Source of the DNA: an uncultured Arenicella sp.
GTDB lineage: Bacteria > Pseudomonadota > Gammaproteobacteria > Arenicellales > Arenicellaceae
Direction of reading: 5' to 3'
DNA: 64,000 bases
Assembly: GCA_937974565.1 (NCBI GenBank)
Contig: CALJWL010000027.1
Span: 1-64,000, forward strand
A model generated the notes under the pieces. It saw only the letters and a list, made by a program, of their open reading frames with translations. It had not been told where the DNA came from and ran no database searches. Positions 1 to 9,367 of this stretch are shown in pieces. Made by a program: the position numbers and the translations under genes. The stretch's first letter is position 1, and each line of letters begins with the position of its first letter.

Positions 1-1275
1 GTGAGGTCAGACCTCCCTGATCCTAGTCTTCTTAAAGGGCCAGTCAGGAAACTCATGACTATCGCGGAGAAGTGCACCGATGATCTTGAGCCTTACAGTC
101 GATATTTAGGTCGCAACGGTAATAGTCCTGACTCAATTGAAGCACATGCACTTCTTCCAAAAGATTTGCTTCAAGCGGTTCCTAATAAAGTATTTGATGA
201 GTTAAAAGCTTTGCTGAGCGAACAATGTGAGAAAGCGAATGGTGTGTTGGAAGTCAATAAATTTCTAAAAATAATAGGACAGGATACGCTGCCGAAGATA
301 AATAAAAAGGAAGCGCTACAAATCGTTAACATAGCTGAATCTGCGGGGTTTGGAATAGCACCGGATATTCGCTTTCATGGCGAAAAGCCTGAATTAGCTG
401 GGAAGCTTGTGATCTTTAATAAAGGCCATGGAAAAGACTTCTCACCTTCTTTAGGCTTCGATCAGATTAAAACAATTGTTCGTTTAGGGGCAATGGTTGC
501 GGTCGCCGATGAGCATGTCGCAGTCGAAGAGTCTAATACACTAAACAGTTTAATTTTTGATGATCGAGATCTTAGCGGCATTGAAAAGGACTCCTTAGGT
601 GCATATCTTAAGTGGAGGCTTAAAACTCCGCCAAACACGCTTGGTATCAAAGCATTGTTATCCAAAATAGCTGGAGCAGAAAAGGCGGCTATTAGTGAGA
701 TTCTAGTCGGGGTAGCTTTAGCTGATGGCAAGGTTCAGCCTCAGGAGGTCGTTCAACTCGAAAAGCTATATTCTCAACTTGGCTTAGATAAGTCCCTTGT
801 TACTACAGACCTCCACAACTTGAAATCGGGTAGTACTACTCCCTCTAGAAAAAGTGGTGCTCAGGAGAATGGCATTGATAATGATGAGGTTCCGTTTGAG
901 TTTAAGCTCGATAGAGAGTTTCTAAAGCAACGTCAAACTGAGACAAAAGAAGTGCAATCAGTTCTTGACGCCATATTTACTGAAGAAGAATTAGTAGAGA
1001 TGCAAGAAAGTGAAGTCTCTGAAAAGACCCAAATCAATAGTGTTATCAGTGGCTTAGATATCGCGCACAGAGACCTTTACGGAAAACTAATTTCTCAGGA
1101 GGAATGGCCAAATCAAGAAGTTCAACAGTTTTGTAAAGACTTAGATTTGATGATGGATGGCGCTCTTGAGGTGATTAATGACTGGGCGTTTGAACTAGTT
1201 GATGCCCCTGTCATTGAAAATGGTGACTCTATATTTGTTGATTTGGAAATTGTCGAAGAAATTAACCAGCTTTAG
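1..1275 (+). CDS. TerB/TerB-C domain protein (5' end outside window)
   Basis: The reading frame is open at position 1, so the visible 424 codons are probably the C-terminal part of a longer protein; the GTG at position 1 is not supported as a start. Residues 1-150 look like the end of a TerB-N-type region. Residues about 160-255 form a TerB-like helical domain with two acidic repeats (VAVADEHVAVEE and VALADGKVQPQE). Residues about 300-424 resemble TerB-C, with the typical GALEVINDWAFE segment near the end. TerB folds bind metal or act as scaffolds in tellurite-resistance-associated and DNA-processing gene clusters. The next gene begins 11 bp downstream and is followed by a helicase, so this is likely the scaffold or sensor of a three-gene nucleic-acid-processing complex. 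The role is inferred from domains and neighbours. Confidence 0.75.
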   Translation: MRSDLPDPSLLKGPVRKLMTIAEKCTDDLEPYSRYLGRNGNSPDSIEAHALLPKDLLQAVPNKVFDELKALLSEQCEKANGVLEVNKFLKIIGQDTLPKINKKEALQIVNIAESAGFGIAPDIRFHGEKPELAGKLVIFNKGHGKDFSPSLGFDQIKTIVRLGAMVAVADEHVAVEESNTLNSLIFDDRDLSGIEKDSLGAYLKWRLKTPPNTLGIKALLSKIAGAEKAAISEILVGVALADGKVQPQEVVQLEKLYSQLGLDKSLVTTDLHNLKSGSTTPSRKSGAQENGIDNDEVPFEFKLDREFLKQRQTETKEVQSVLDAIFTEEELVEMQESEVSEKTQINSVISGLDIAHRDLYGKLISQEEWPNQEVQQFCKDLDLMMDGALEVINDWAFELVDAPVIENGDSIFVDLEIVEEINQL

Positions 1276-1286
1276 GAAGTAACAAT

Positions 1287-2594
1287 ATGTCGAACAAGAA
1301 GCTTCGCCCCAGAGAGCGTGACTCAATTATTCAGTCTTTAAAAGCGGGTGTGACCCCCAGGTCTGGAATTCAACACATTCAAGTTGGTCGAGCCAAGGAG
1401 GTCGAAGCGCTTGTTCGCGACATAGACGGAATATCTGAAGGAGGAGCGACGTTTAGACTAATCATTGGCGACTACGGTGCCGGTAAGACTTTTTTTCTAA
1501 GTGTTATTAGAACCATTGCCCTAGAAAAAAAACTTGTAACCGTTAATGCAGATTTGTCGCCTGATCGAAGAATTCATGCGTCCGCAGGGCAAGCTAGAAA
1601 CCTTTACTCTGAGTTGATGAGGAATTTGGCTACACGGAATAAACCTGAAGGCAATGCGTTGACTAGCGTAGTTGAGAAATTTGTCACACTTGCTCGTCAG
1701 CAATCTGACCAATCTGGTGAATCCGTTGACGCGGCAATTCAGAGCCGACTTGCTCTCCTATCTGATTATGTTGGAGGGTATGACTTCGCTAAAGTAATTG
1801 AAGCTTACTGGCGTGGCCACGAAGCCGATGATGAGACGTTAAAATCTAATGCAATCAGATGGCTAAGAGCGGAGTTCGCGACCAAAACTGATGCACGTCA
1901 AGCTTTAGGCGTTAGGACGATTATCTCGGACACCTCTTTTTACGATAATCTAAAACTCATGAGCTTGTTCGTTAGACAAGCAGGATACGCAGGGTTACTC
2001 GTAAATCTGGATGAGATGGTAAACCTTTATAAATTGAGTAGCACTCAGGCTCGAACATCAAATTATGAACAAATTCTGCGAATCCTAAATGATTGCTTAC
2101 AAGGTGGTGTTTCATGCCTCGGTTTCTTGCTCGGGGGAACTCCCGAGTTTCTTTTAGATCCGCGCCGAGGTTTGTATAGTTACGAAGCTCTTCAATCTCG
2201 TTTGGCTGAGAATAGTTTTGCGCAAAAAGCAGGGGTTATTGACTACTCTTCCCCATCATTGCATCTAGCCAGCTTAACGCCAGAAGAGCTTTATATACTT
2301 CTAGAAAACATTCGTCATGTTTACGCATCCGGAGATGCGAATAAATACCTAGTTCCTGATGAGGCGCTGGAAGCTTTTCTGTTTCATTGTAACAAAAAGA
2401 TCGGCGATGCTTACTTTAGGACTCCCCGTAATACAATTAAAGCGTTCGCGGACCTATTGGCAGTGATAGACCAAAATACGGAAATTTCCTGGAGAGACCT
2501 GATTGAATCAATAGATATTGGTCTCGAGAGAGCCAGTGATATGTCGGAAGTATCAGTTGAAGCTGACGATGATCTGGCTAACTTTACTTTGTAA
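1287..2594 (+). CDS. BrxD-like ATP-binding protein (DUF2791 type)
   Basis: A 435-residue P-loop ATPase. Walker A is GDYGAGKT at residues 61-68, preceded by the region GIQHIQVGRAKEVEALVRDI typical of BREX BrxD/DUF2791 proteins. A Walker B-like segment, LLVNLDEMVN, lies near residue 240. BrxD proteins accompany the BrxHI helicase in type 2 BREX phage-defence loci. The start ATG has a good Shine-Dalgarno (AGGAAGT, 1275-1281). It sits 11 bp after the TerB gene and its stop is 1 bp before the helicase ATG, so the three genes should be co-translated. No BREX core genes (pglX methyltransferase, pglZ phosphatase) are visible, so BREX membership is not established. ATPase identity is firm; the defence role is inferred. 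Confidence 0.82.
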   Translation: MSNKKLRPRERDSIIQSLKAGVTPRSGIQHIQVGRAKEVEALVRDIDGISEGGATFRLIIGDYGAGKTFFLSVIRTIALEKKLVTVNADLSPDRRIHASAGQARNLYSELMRNLATRNKPEGNALTSVVEKFVTLARQQSDQSGESVDAAIQSRLALLSDYVGGYDFAKVIEAYWRGHEADDETLKSNAIRWLRAEFATKTDARQALGVRTIISDTSFYDNLKLMSLFVRQAGYAGLLVNLDEMVNLYKLSSTQARTSNYEQILRILNDCLQGGVSCLGFLLGGTPEFLLDPRRGLYSYEALQSRLAENSFAQKAGVIDYSSPSLHLASLTPEELYILLENIRHVYASGDANKYLVPDEALEAFLFHCNKKIGDAYFRTPRNTIKAFADLLAVIDQNTEISWRDLIESIDIGLERASDMSEVSVEADDDLANFTL

Positions 2595-2595
2595 A

Positions 2596-4827
2596 ATGGA
2601 TTCCGTTTTCGAACTATTAGACCCAACTGTACAAAAATGGGTCTACAAACAAGGCTGGCACGATCTCAGAGACATTCAAAAAAAGGCTATCAAGCCTATC
2701 CTCTCTCAAGACTTCGATGTTGTGATTAGCGCATCAACTGCAGCGGGAAAAACTGAGGCCGCATTTCTCCCAGCATGCAGTGCCAGTCTGGGCAATGATG
2801 ACGGTTTTAGCATTTTGTATATCAGCCCATTAAAAGCCCTGATCAATGATCAGTATAGACGTTTGGAAGGCCTTTCTGACATGCTTGATATGCGTGTAAC
2901 GGCCTGGCACGGCGATAGCTCACAAGCTGAAAAAAAGAAAGCGAAAAGAAATCCTAACGGAATCGTACTAATAACCCCTGAATCATTAGAGTCTCTACTG
3001 ATTCGAGAATCAGGTTGGGTGCAGACTGCGTTTGAATCGCTTAATTACATTATTATTGACGAATATCATGCATTTATAGGTTCAGAACGAGGACATCAGC
3101 TTCAATCTCTAATGCATCGCCTTGAAGGCCTTGTGGGGCGCCATAGCACGCCAGTGCCCAGAATTGCCCTAAGTGCTACTCTGGGCGATATGGAAAGCGT
3201 CATGAGCTCGTTACGGCCGAATAGAAGCCTTGATTGCACTCTGGTTAAAGGTTCAGGAAGCGGTTCTCCCTTAAAGTTTCAATTGCGCGGGTATGTTAAT
3301 TACCAGCCAGCAGAAGAATCGAGCGACAATGAGTATTTCAATACTGACATACCCGCAGATCAGCAGGTAGCACAGGACTTATTCGAAACACTCAGAGGTG
3401 CTTCTAACCTTGTATTTGCAAATAGTCGACGAAGATGCGAACACTTCGCTGTTATGTTGAGCGACCTGTGTAAAAGGAATCACTTACCTGAGAATGAGTT
3501 TTTCCCGCACCACGGTTCTTTGTCTAAAGAGTTAAGAAGTGATCTTGAGTCCCGGTTGCAGAAAGAACGGTTGCCTACAACAGCTATATGCACAATGACG
3601 TTGGAGCTCGGCATTGATATCGGCAAAGTTAAATCTGTCTGTCAGGTAACAGCACCACATTCAGTTTCAAGCTTGCGGCAACGACTTGGTCGATCTGGGC
3701 GTAGAGGTGACCCAGCTATTCTGAGGATGTATATCACTGAAAATGAGCTATCACAAAACTCTAATGTGGTGGATAGCCTGAGAGTAGAATTGCTTCAAAC
3801 GGTAGCGATGACGCATCTCTTGTTAGGCGAAAAATGGTTCGAGCCTGCCGACAAAGCGCTGCCGCATTATTCTACATTAGTTCATCAGATTTTGGCCGTA
3901 GTTGCTCAATGGGGCGGTGTTAGAGCGGATCAACTTTGGCAGCTTCTTTGCGTATCTGGCCCCTTTGGTTTGGTTGAGATAGATAACTACAAAGCCTTAC
4001 TTAAATATATGGGAGAAAACCGATTAATCTCACAGATATCAAGCGGAGAAATCGTCATAGGACTCGAGGGTGAAAAGCTGGTAAGCCACTATTCGTTTTA
4101 TGCCGTGTTTAAGACTCCTGAAGAGTATCGAGTTGTTGTCGGGAGTAAAGCAATAGGGACACTTCCGATTGATTCAGCTTTGTTGGTCGGCCAGTCTATT
4201 ATTTTTGGTGGTCGCAGGTGGAAAGTAGAAGAAATAGACGCAGAGAGAAAATCAATTCATGTAGTTCCATCACGAGGAGGTAAGCCCCCTAAATTTGGCG
4301 GGGGTGGGATTGGCGTGCACGATAGAGTACGTCAAGAAATGTTTAAAATATACGCAGAAGAAGATCATCGAATACCTTCGAGTGATTCGAGAATCGAATT
4401 TATGGACACTGATGGTAGGAGCCTTTTCTTAGAAGGTTTAAGTATTTTTAAAGATTTAGATTTGAAAAGTACCAGTATTTTTAAGCACTCAACATACGTC
4501 TATGTGATTCCTTGGATGGGTGACAAAGTTGTAAATACTATCACCGTATACCTGAATCATTGTGGCTATAAGGCCAGCGCTTACGCTGGTGTGATAGAAA
4601 TCGACGATACGGATATTGTAGCAGTGAAGAACTGCTTAACAAATGTCGTCAGCTCGGGCTTGCCATCGAATACTGATCTAGCTAAAAAGATTGTCGACAA
4701 ACATGTTGATAAATATGACCGTTTGCTCCCGGAATCACTTCTAAATCAAGGTTATGGCGCAAGATTTTTTGATTCAAAAAGAACTTTATCCTGGCTTAAA
4801 AATGCGAATCAACACGGTAGGTTATGA
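2596..4827 (+). CDS. Lhr/BrxHI-like superfamily II DEAD/DEAH helicase
   Basis: A 743-residue SF2 helicase. The frame opens at 2518, but ATG 2596 is the likely start because it follows the upstream stop by 1 bp and gives the expected N-terminus before the Q-like motif DIQKKAI. Motifs in order: I (STAAGKTEA), Ia (ISPLKALINDQ), II (IIIDEYHAF), III (ALSATLG), IV-V (VFANSRRRCE; LELGIDIGKV) and VI (RQRLGRSGRRGD). A long C-terminal part without recognised nuclease motifs follows, as in Lhr-like BrxHI proteins. The product would use ATP to unwind or translocate on nucleic acid. Position directly after a BrxD-like ATPase repeats the brxD-brxHI pairing of type 2 BREX; coupling to TerB is the unusual element. 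Confidence 0.88.
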   Translation: MDSVFELLDPTVQKWVYKQGWHDLRDIQKKAIKPILSQDFDVVISASTAAGKTEAAFLPACSASLGNDDGFSILYISPLKALINDQYRRLEGLSDMLDMRVTAWHGDSSQAEKKKAKRNPNGIVLITPESLESLLIRESGWVQTAFESLNYIIIDEYHAFIGSERGHQLQSLMHRLEGLVGRHSTPVPRIALSATLGDMESVMSSLRPNRSLDCTLVKGSGSGSPLKFQLRGYVNYQPAEESSDNEYFNTDIPADQQVAQDLFETLRGASNLVFANSRRRCEHFAVMLSDLCKRNHLPENEFFPHHGSLSKELRSDLESRLQKERLPTTAICTMTLELGIDIGKVKSVCQVTAPHSVSSLRQRLGRSGRRGDPAILRMYITENELSQNSNVVDSLRVELLQTVAMTHLLLGEKWFEPADKALPHYSTLVHQILAVVAQWGGVRADQLWQLLCVSGPFGLVEIDNYKALLKYMGENRLISQISSGEIVIGLEGEKLVSHYSFYAVFKTPEEYRVVVGSKAIGTLPIDSALLVGQSIIFGGRRWKVEEIDAERKSIHVVPSRGGKPPKFGGGGIGVHDRVRQEMFKIYAEEDHRIPSSDSRIEFMDTDGRSLFLEGLSIFKDLDLKSTSIFKHSTYVYVIPWMGDKVVNTITVYLNHCGYKASAYAGVIEIDDTDIVAVKNCLTNVVSSGLPSNTDLAKKIVDKHVDKYDRLLPESLLNQGYGARFFDSKRTLSWLKNANQHGRL

Positions 4828-4858
4828 TGAAAACAACGGATTTCACTCGAGGTAAATT

Positions 4859-5419
4859 GTGGAATTAGAAAATGAGAAAGAGTACGCAAGAGATAACTAC
4901 GAAAAGTTGATTTCTCAGTTGCCAGAAAGCCTTATAAAACTTGAGGGTAGTGCATCGGAGAGAACCTTAAAGTCGAAGAAGAACTCGCTGAATAAATTAC
5001 ACTCATTATATTCGGACATGAGTAAAGTTGGAGATTACCTTCAGCGCTTCACTCCTTGTAAGAAAGGGTGTTCAGCGTGCTGTCATTACCCGGTTACCAT
5101 CTCTGAAATCGAGATACAGTACATTGAAAAATACACCAGGTTTAAAAGGGCAAAGAAGGCCTTGTCGGTAAAGACCCCACATGGAAAACCTTGCGTATTC
5201 TTACATAACAACGCATGCTCAATATATGATGCTCGGCCTTATGCATGTCGACGTCATACGGTTTTAACTGAGACTGCGTACTGGTGTGAACCAGAGCGAT
5301 CAAATAGCGAACAATTCCCCCTTTTAAGGCTTTCTGGGTTTGATGGTGCATATGATCATGTCCGTCGTGAGAGCCTCTCATATAAACTAGTTGATATTCG
5401 CGAAATTTTCGATATTTGA
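4859..5419 (+). CDS. YkgJ-type Cys-cluster (Zn/Fe-binding) protein
   Basis: A 186-residue protein with the YkgJ metal-binding pattern: CKKGCSACC near residue 70, then PCVFLHNNACSIYDARPYACR. These Cys residues are thought to chelate zinc or iron-sulphur in this family; enzymatic function is unknown. The N-terminal 60 residues are charged and helical. The start is GTG 4859, supported by GAGG at 4849-4852; no ATG in frame fits better. It lies 31 bp after the helicase, on the same strand, so it is probably the fourth gene of the TerB-BrxD-helicase operon. It may simply be cargo. Confidence 0.75.
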   Translation: MELENEKEYARDNYEKLISQLPESLIKLEGSASERTLKSKKNSLNKLHSLYSDMSKVGDYLQRFTPCKKGCSACCHYPVTISEIEIQYIEKYTRFKRAKKALSVKTPHGKPCVFLHNNACSIYDARPYACRRHTVLTETAYWCEPERSNSEQFPLLRLSGFDGAYDHVRRESLSYKLVDIREIFDI

Positions 5420-5748
5420 TTATATGGGCATTCCGAACTTTTGGTGCCGATGTTTCTGCGGCGTAAAGTGTATGCTATCCTTTTTGTATCAAGTTGAATG
5501 GTCTGCTTGTAAAGTTGATCCACTTGATCAAGCTCGGCTGGAGGCTGTTGCATATTGATGACGAAAAATTTGGCTAGTACCGCACGCAGGGAAATTAGGT
5601 AAAAGCCAACAGCGCCTTAATAATTTTAAGTTAGGTGGCTTTCGATGGATTGACTATTCTTTAACAAGCGCAACACGATAAGATTACATAATCTCGTTAC
5701 GTGAAGCGGACCCCAATATAAGTAATAAGGTTTGAGAATGAGTATTAT
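5420..5748 (+). other. Intergenic region with two very short reading frames
   Basis: No long gene. A 44-codon frame at 5424-5558 is rich in Cys (five in the first 29 residues) but has no Shine-Dalgarno and may be chance. Close to the next gene, ATG 5738 has a fitting AAGG at 5727-5730 and encodes only four codons before a TGA at 5750-5752 that overlaps the ATG of the 825-residue protein (5749). This could couple translation of the downstream gene. No clear terminator or sigma-70 promoter was recognised here. Confidence 0.35.
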
Positions 5749-8226
5749 ATGATTGATCGGTTGATAGTTTGGGCAACTTCTAAAACTTGGTTTTGGAATC
5801 TACGAACAAAGCTTGGAAAAGTTCACTTTAACTTCGAACGCAGCCTTTATGTGGTGAATAGCTCAGTCACTAAAGCAAGCGCAAACGTACGAATTTTTAA
5901 CTCTTTCACATGGATCGGGATGAAGAGTCTTTTTTGGGTTATGTTGTCTATAACCGCTCTAATTTATGTTGAAAGTTATGTAATTGAAGACCTGTTATGG
6001 CTTAAACCTCTCAGTGACGGTGACAAAAAGTATAACATCGACCAGCTCCGGCTGTACGCTCAATTGTTAACCGCAATATTCTCGATCTATTTCGCCACAA
6101 TAGGCATAATATTAAGTGCGGGTTACACTCGGCTTCGCAGAGACATTATCCAAATGCTCACTAACGAACAAGTGGGAAGCGTGTATTCTCGGGTTTTGGT
6201 GCTAGCAGCGATGTTTTGTTTGGCTGCAACTGCTGTGCCAATGTTCGGGTATGAGCCGGGCATCTTCGTTTACCTCTGTGGCACAGTAATGACTTTATTG
6301 GGCGCTTTGGCATTATTTCCACTGGGTCAGAGGCTCTTTAATTTTTTTGACCTGAATCAGTTGGTTCGTAGTGAGGTTCTGCCCAACATTGCACGCCACA
6401 TCGAAGGTGCGGCAAACCCTAAGAATTCTATTGCATTAGCTAACAACCACTCGATGCTTGCGCGTAAGGCTCTTGAGCAACTTTCGTACATTGATGATCG
6501 TGTTAAATCGGATAATCAAGGGTTAGACGACAGACTTCCTGCATTAAGCGATGACTATATGGCGTTACTTTTGCACTATCTGCAAAAGAAACACAATATC
6601 GAATATGAAAGCTATTGGTTTCCGAGAAGATTAAAGCATAAGCAATGGTTTTTGGCTGGCGATACTGTGACGTCTATGGCACTGAATATGAGCAGTCAGC
6701 AGTTCCTAGTTGAGGAACAGCCAGATCACCAATGGTTCGAAACCGAGGTCTTGGGCAGATTGGCAAGCCACATTGAACTTGCATTTAAAATTGAAGATTT
6801 TGATCTTGCGTTTAAACTCATCGGTCGTTTCTCAACTCGTATTTCAGCATATACAGAACGGTTTCAGTTTGAGGTCGGCATGCAAGAGCTTGAAAGTCTA
6901 AGGTGTATTATTGAACAGGCTTTCGATTCATCGAATGCTGTCGTGGATAATAAAACAGCGAAGGTAAAGATGGCTATAGCAGATACATGGGCTGCACTAG
7001 GGAACAACCTTTGCTTAGAAACTCTGCGTCGAATGATGACCTTTGAGAAAGAGCTAATACATTTCTTTGAAGCGGACGAGTGGAGCCAAAAGTCCTTGCA
7101 TCGTCTACCTGCCTTTTTGCAAGGGGAGCTAGCCTTTATCGTGGAACGTATTGAATTTGAGCTCGAGATCGAAGGACAACGTCTATCCAAACCAAAATAC
7201 GTACAACAGTTGGCGGTCCGAAAGCTTTTACAACACTACGCGAAAGTCCTTCCTGCGATATGTGATTTCTACAAAGATATGGTTCCGAGTTTCGTGGCTT
7301 CACTGGTGAAATTGGAAATGTCAGAGGCTGCAACGCAGGTTATCCTAGCGAATTTACATTGTCATTGGAAACTGCCAGGCTGGTTTGACAATATCGCTCA
7401 GCTAGTCGATAGGTATCAAAAGTATACGCACTATACTGACGAGCAGTACACACTGCCTGTGATCAATGCCGTCGAAATGTCTAAACAAGTTGCTTCTGTA
7501 CGAGATGATGCGATTGCCATGCTCGGCAGTGGAGGCATAGTCAAACATATCTTCAATGCAAAACAAACTAATGAACTGCCGGATCATTTTGGGCAAATCT
7601 ATTTCGAGCTGGCCGAAGCATGCATAAGTGCGCTTGAAGAAAATGATGAAAGTAAGCTAGGTAGAGTCTTTCCTATGTTTTCAACACTCGCGCTTTTAGC
7701 TGCAGATTCGAAGTTTACAGATCCCTTGCTCGATGTCACTGAAGAATTCCGATTGCATCTTATTTCAACGGTGATTAATGACTTGGCGTCAGTTTTAGGG
7801 TTTGCCATGCTCTACGGAGCATACTTCGATAACGAGAACTTGTCGGAGAGAGCTGTTGCTATATTCGATACTTGGATTGAGAATGCAACTGATAAGCAGC
7901 AATACTTAAAACGAATGGTGCTTCTATCAAATACACACAGTTTCAGCATGAGCGCGTCGCCGCGAAATTTAATTCGTCTTAAGTGGAAAATGTCGTTTGA
8001 AGATCAAGCGAGGCAAGATGGTTTTGGGGACCGAATAAGTATGGGGCGAGATAGGCAACATCAAAATAAAACCGTAAGGGAGTTCCTGAAGTCGAATTCC
8101 GATGCATCTCACCTGTTTTTCGCAAAGAAAGTCGTACCGCAACTCGATCCAATCGACTTCAAGGTAGACCACCGGATAACCACTCTGGCTCGCCGATTAA
8201 GTGACGAAAATGGAGATTTATCATGA
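5749..8226 (+). CDS. Unrecognised 825-residue protein with four N-terminal membrane segments
   Basis: I do not recognise a family. Four hydrophobic segments are visible at about residues 57-79, 103-125, 148-167 and 170-193; the remaining 630 residues are soluble, helix-rich and Leu/Glu-rich with no obvious catalytic motif, suggesting helical repeats. A membrane-anchored scaffold or sensor is plausible. ATG 5749 is the only reasonable start in this frame, and it overlaps the stop of a four-codon leader. The stop overlaps the next gene's ATG by 4 bp (8223-8226), so the two form a translationally coupled pair. The location between a BREX-like operon and the island edge suggests defence cargo; this is inference only. 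Confidence 0.8.
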   Translation: MIDRLIVWATSKTWFWNLRTKLGKVHFNFERSLYVVNSSVTKASANVRIFNSFTWIGMKSLFWVMLSITALIYVESYVIEDLLWLKPLSDGDKKYNIDQLRLYAQLLTAIFSIYFATIGIILSAGYTRLRRDIIQMLTNEQVGSVYSRVLVLAAMFCLAATAVPMFGYEPGIFVYLCGTVMTLLGALALFPLGQRLFNFFDLNQLVRSEVLPNIARHIEGAANPKNSIALANNHSMLARKALEQLSYIDDRVKSDNQGLDDRLPALSDDYMALLLHYLQKKHNIEYESYWFPRRLKHKQWFLAGDTVTSMALNMSSQQFLVEEQPDHQWFETEVLGRLASHIELAFKIEDFDLAFKLIGRFSTRISAYTERFQFEVGMQELESLRCIIEQAFDSSNAVVDNKTAKVKMAIADTWAALGNNLCLETLRRMMTFEKELIHFFEADEWSQKSLHRLPAFLQGELAFIVERIEFELEIEGQRLSKPKYVQQLAVRKLLQHYAKVLPAICDFYKDMVPSFVASLVKLEMSEAATQVILANLHCHWKLPGWFDNIAQLVDRYQKYTHYTDEQYTLPVINAVEMSKQVASVRDDAIAMLGSGGIVKHIFNAKQTNELPDHFGQIYFELAEACISALEENDESKLGRVFPMFSTLALLAADSKFTDPLLDVTEEFRLHLISTVINDLASVLGFAMLYGAYFDNENLSERAVAIFDTWIENATDKQQYLKRMVLLSNTHSFSMSASPRNLIRLKWKMSFEDQARQDGFGDRISMGRDRQHQNKTVREFLKSNSDASHLFFAKKVVPQLDPIDFKVDHRITTLARRLSDENGDLS

Positions 8227-9215
8227 AAATATCTAGAGCCGAACCTTCACCACAACGCAACAGTCATGGCATGCATTTAGGATTTTTCGATAGATTTTTT
8301 TTCAAAAGCTACCCAGACAGAAATGGCTTCAATCGTAGGATGTTTGACGAAGATTTTACTGGGTTGTTTTCTTTAGGGAGCAATGAAGACGGTAATTTGT
8401 TCGAGATAAAGTCGAATGAAGACGAGACATTGCGCAAGCTGCTTGGCAACGTAAAGACGAGATACTCAGTAGGTTGGGGCGACGAAACAGTGTGCGAGTT
8501 AGTGGAGGAAATAGCTCAATCGCTGATTTGGTTCGGGAGATCTTACTACTTTCTGCATGATGATACCGAACGAGGAGAAGTCCACGTAACCTCATTTGGT
8601 TCACAAGGCTTCTTTCAATTTTTTGGTACGCATTTTCAGTGGGTACCTAAACGCAGAGAGAGACTTTGGAGTCAAGATGATGAGGGACTCCAGAGAGAGA
8701 TACGTATCCTAAATACAGCTAAGTTAATGCGCTTCGACATGCCTAAATCAATCGAACGCATGCTATCCGCACAGAACAAAATTTTGGCTGTCATCGACAA
8801 AAACGAATATAGGATCACCGATTTCCAATCAGAATCCACATATGAGAATCCCAACCCTGCTAACCATTTCGATTTCAGTTTGTGGAGAGATGCGCGCGAT
8901 CGCGTTTTATATCGTGTGACGCGAGGCACTGGCTGGAACGGAAGAAAGTATGATTCATCAAAGCGCTCAGATTTCTTCGATTGCCTCCGAATGATCCGTT
9001 TTCGGCGAAACCAACTTTTGCTAAGAGATGATATTTTGAATCAACTCAGCATTGAGCTCTCGAGGGTTGGCAAACGTTACAAAGCTGGATTCTCGGTTAA
9101 AATAACTGGGGCTAATGAATTAGCAAGTGTTGCAAATCTAAACCAACTGGAGGAGAGGTTGCTGCGTGAAGATGTGGAGTTCAACGAAGTTATCGATTAT
9201 TGCTACAAGAATTGA
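8223..9215 (+). CDS. Unrecognised 330-residue partner protein
   Basis: No family recognised. It is a soluble, aromatic- and Arg-rich protein (segments such as LGFFDRFFFKSYPDRNGF and LIWFGRSYYFLHDD) with no signal peptide or membrane segment and no visible nuclease, ATPase or helix-turn-helix motif. The ATG lies inside the stop region of the 825-residue gene (ATGA overlap, 8223-8226), so a fixed stoichiometric partnership with that membrane protein is likely. It is the last + strand gene before the convergent ttcA. A very weak resemblance to phage portal-like alpha/beta segments was noticed but is not a usable assignment. Confidence 0.78.
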   Translation: MKISRAEPSPQRNSHGMHLGFFDRFFFKSYPDRNGFNRRMFDEDFTGLFSLGSNEDGNLFEIKSNEDETLRKLLGNVKTRYSVGWGDETVCELVEEIAQSLIWFGRSYYFLHDDTERGEVHVTSFGSQGFFQFFGTHFQWVPKRRERLWSQDDEGLQREIRILNTAKLMRFDMPKSIERMLSAQNKILAVIDKNEYRITDFQSESTYENPNPANHFDFSLWRDARDRVLYRVTRGTGWNGRKYDSSKRSDFFDCLRMIRFRRNQLLLRDDILNQLSIELSRVGKRYKAGFSVKITGANELASVANLNQLEERLLREDVEFNEVIDYCYKN

Positions 9216-9367
9216 ATCTCCGTCTACGGCCAAGGCTGTGTGAAAGCTCGATTTTTAGAGTTTCGTTGATTATGATCCAAACCACTAACTAATTTAAGGT
9301 AAATAGCCCTTGATCTATTTGCGCGAATGTAAACTAGACTTTATAAGAAGGCCGAATAGTTTTTTAT

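Noticed and set aside
8223-9215. 330-residue protein as a phage portal-like protein
   Set aside because: Only a short, vague resemblance in one segment; no terminase, capsid or other phage gene in the window.
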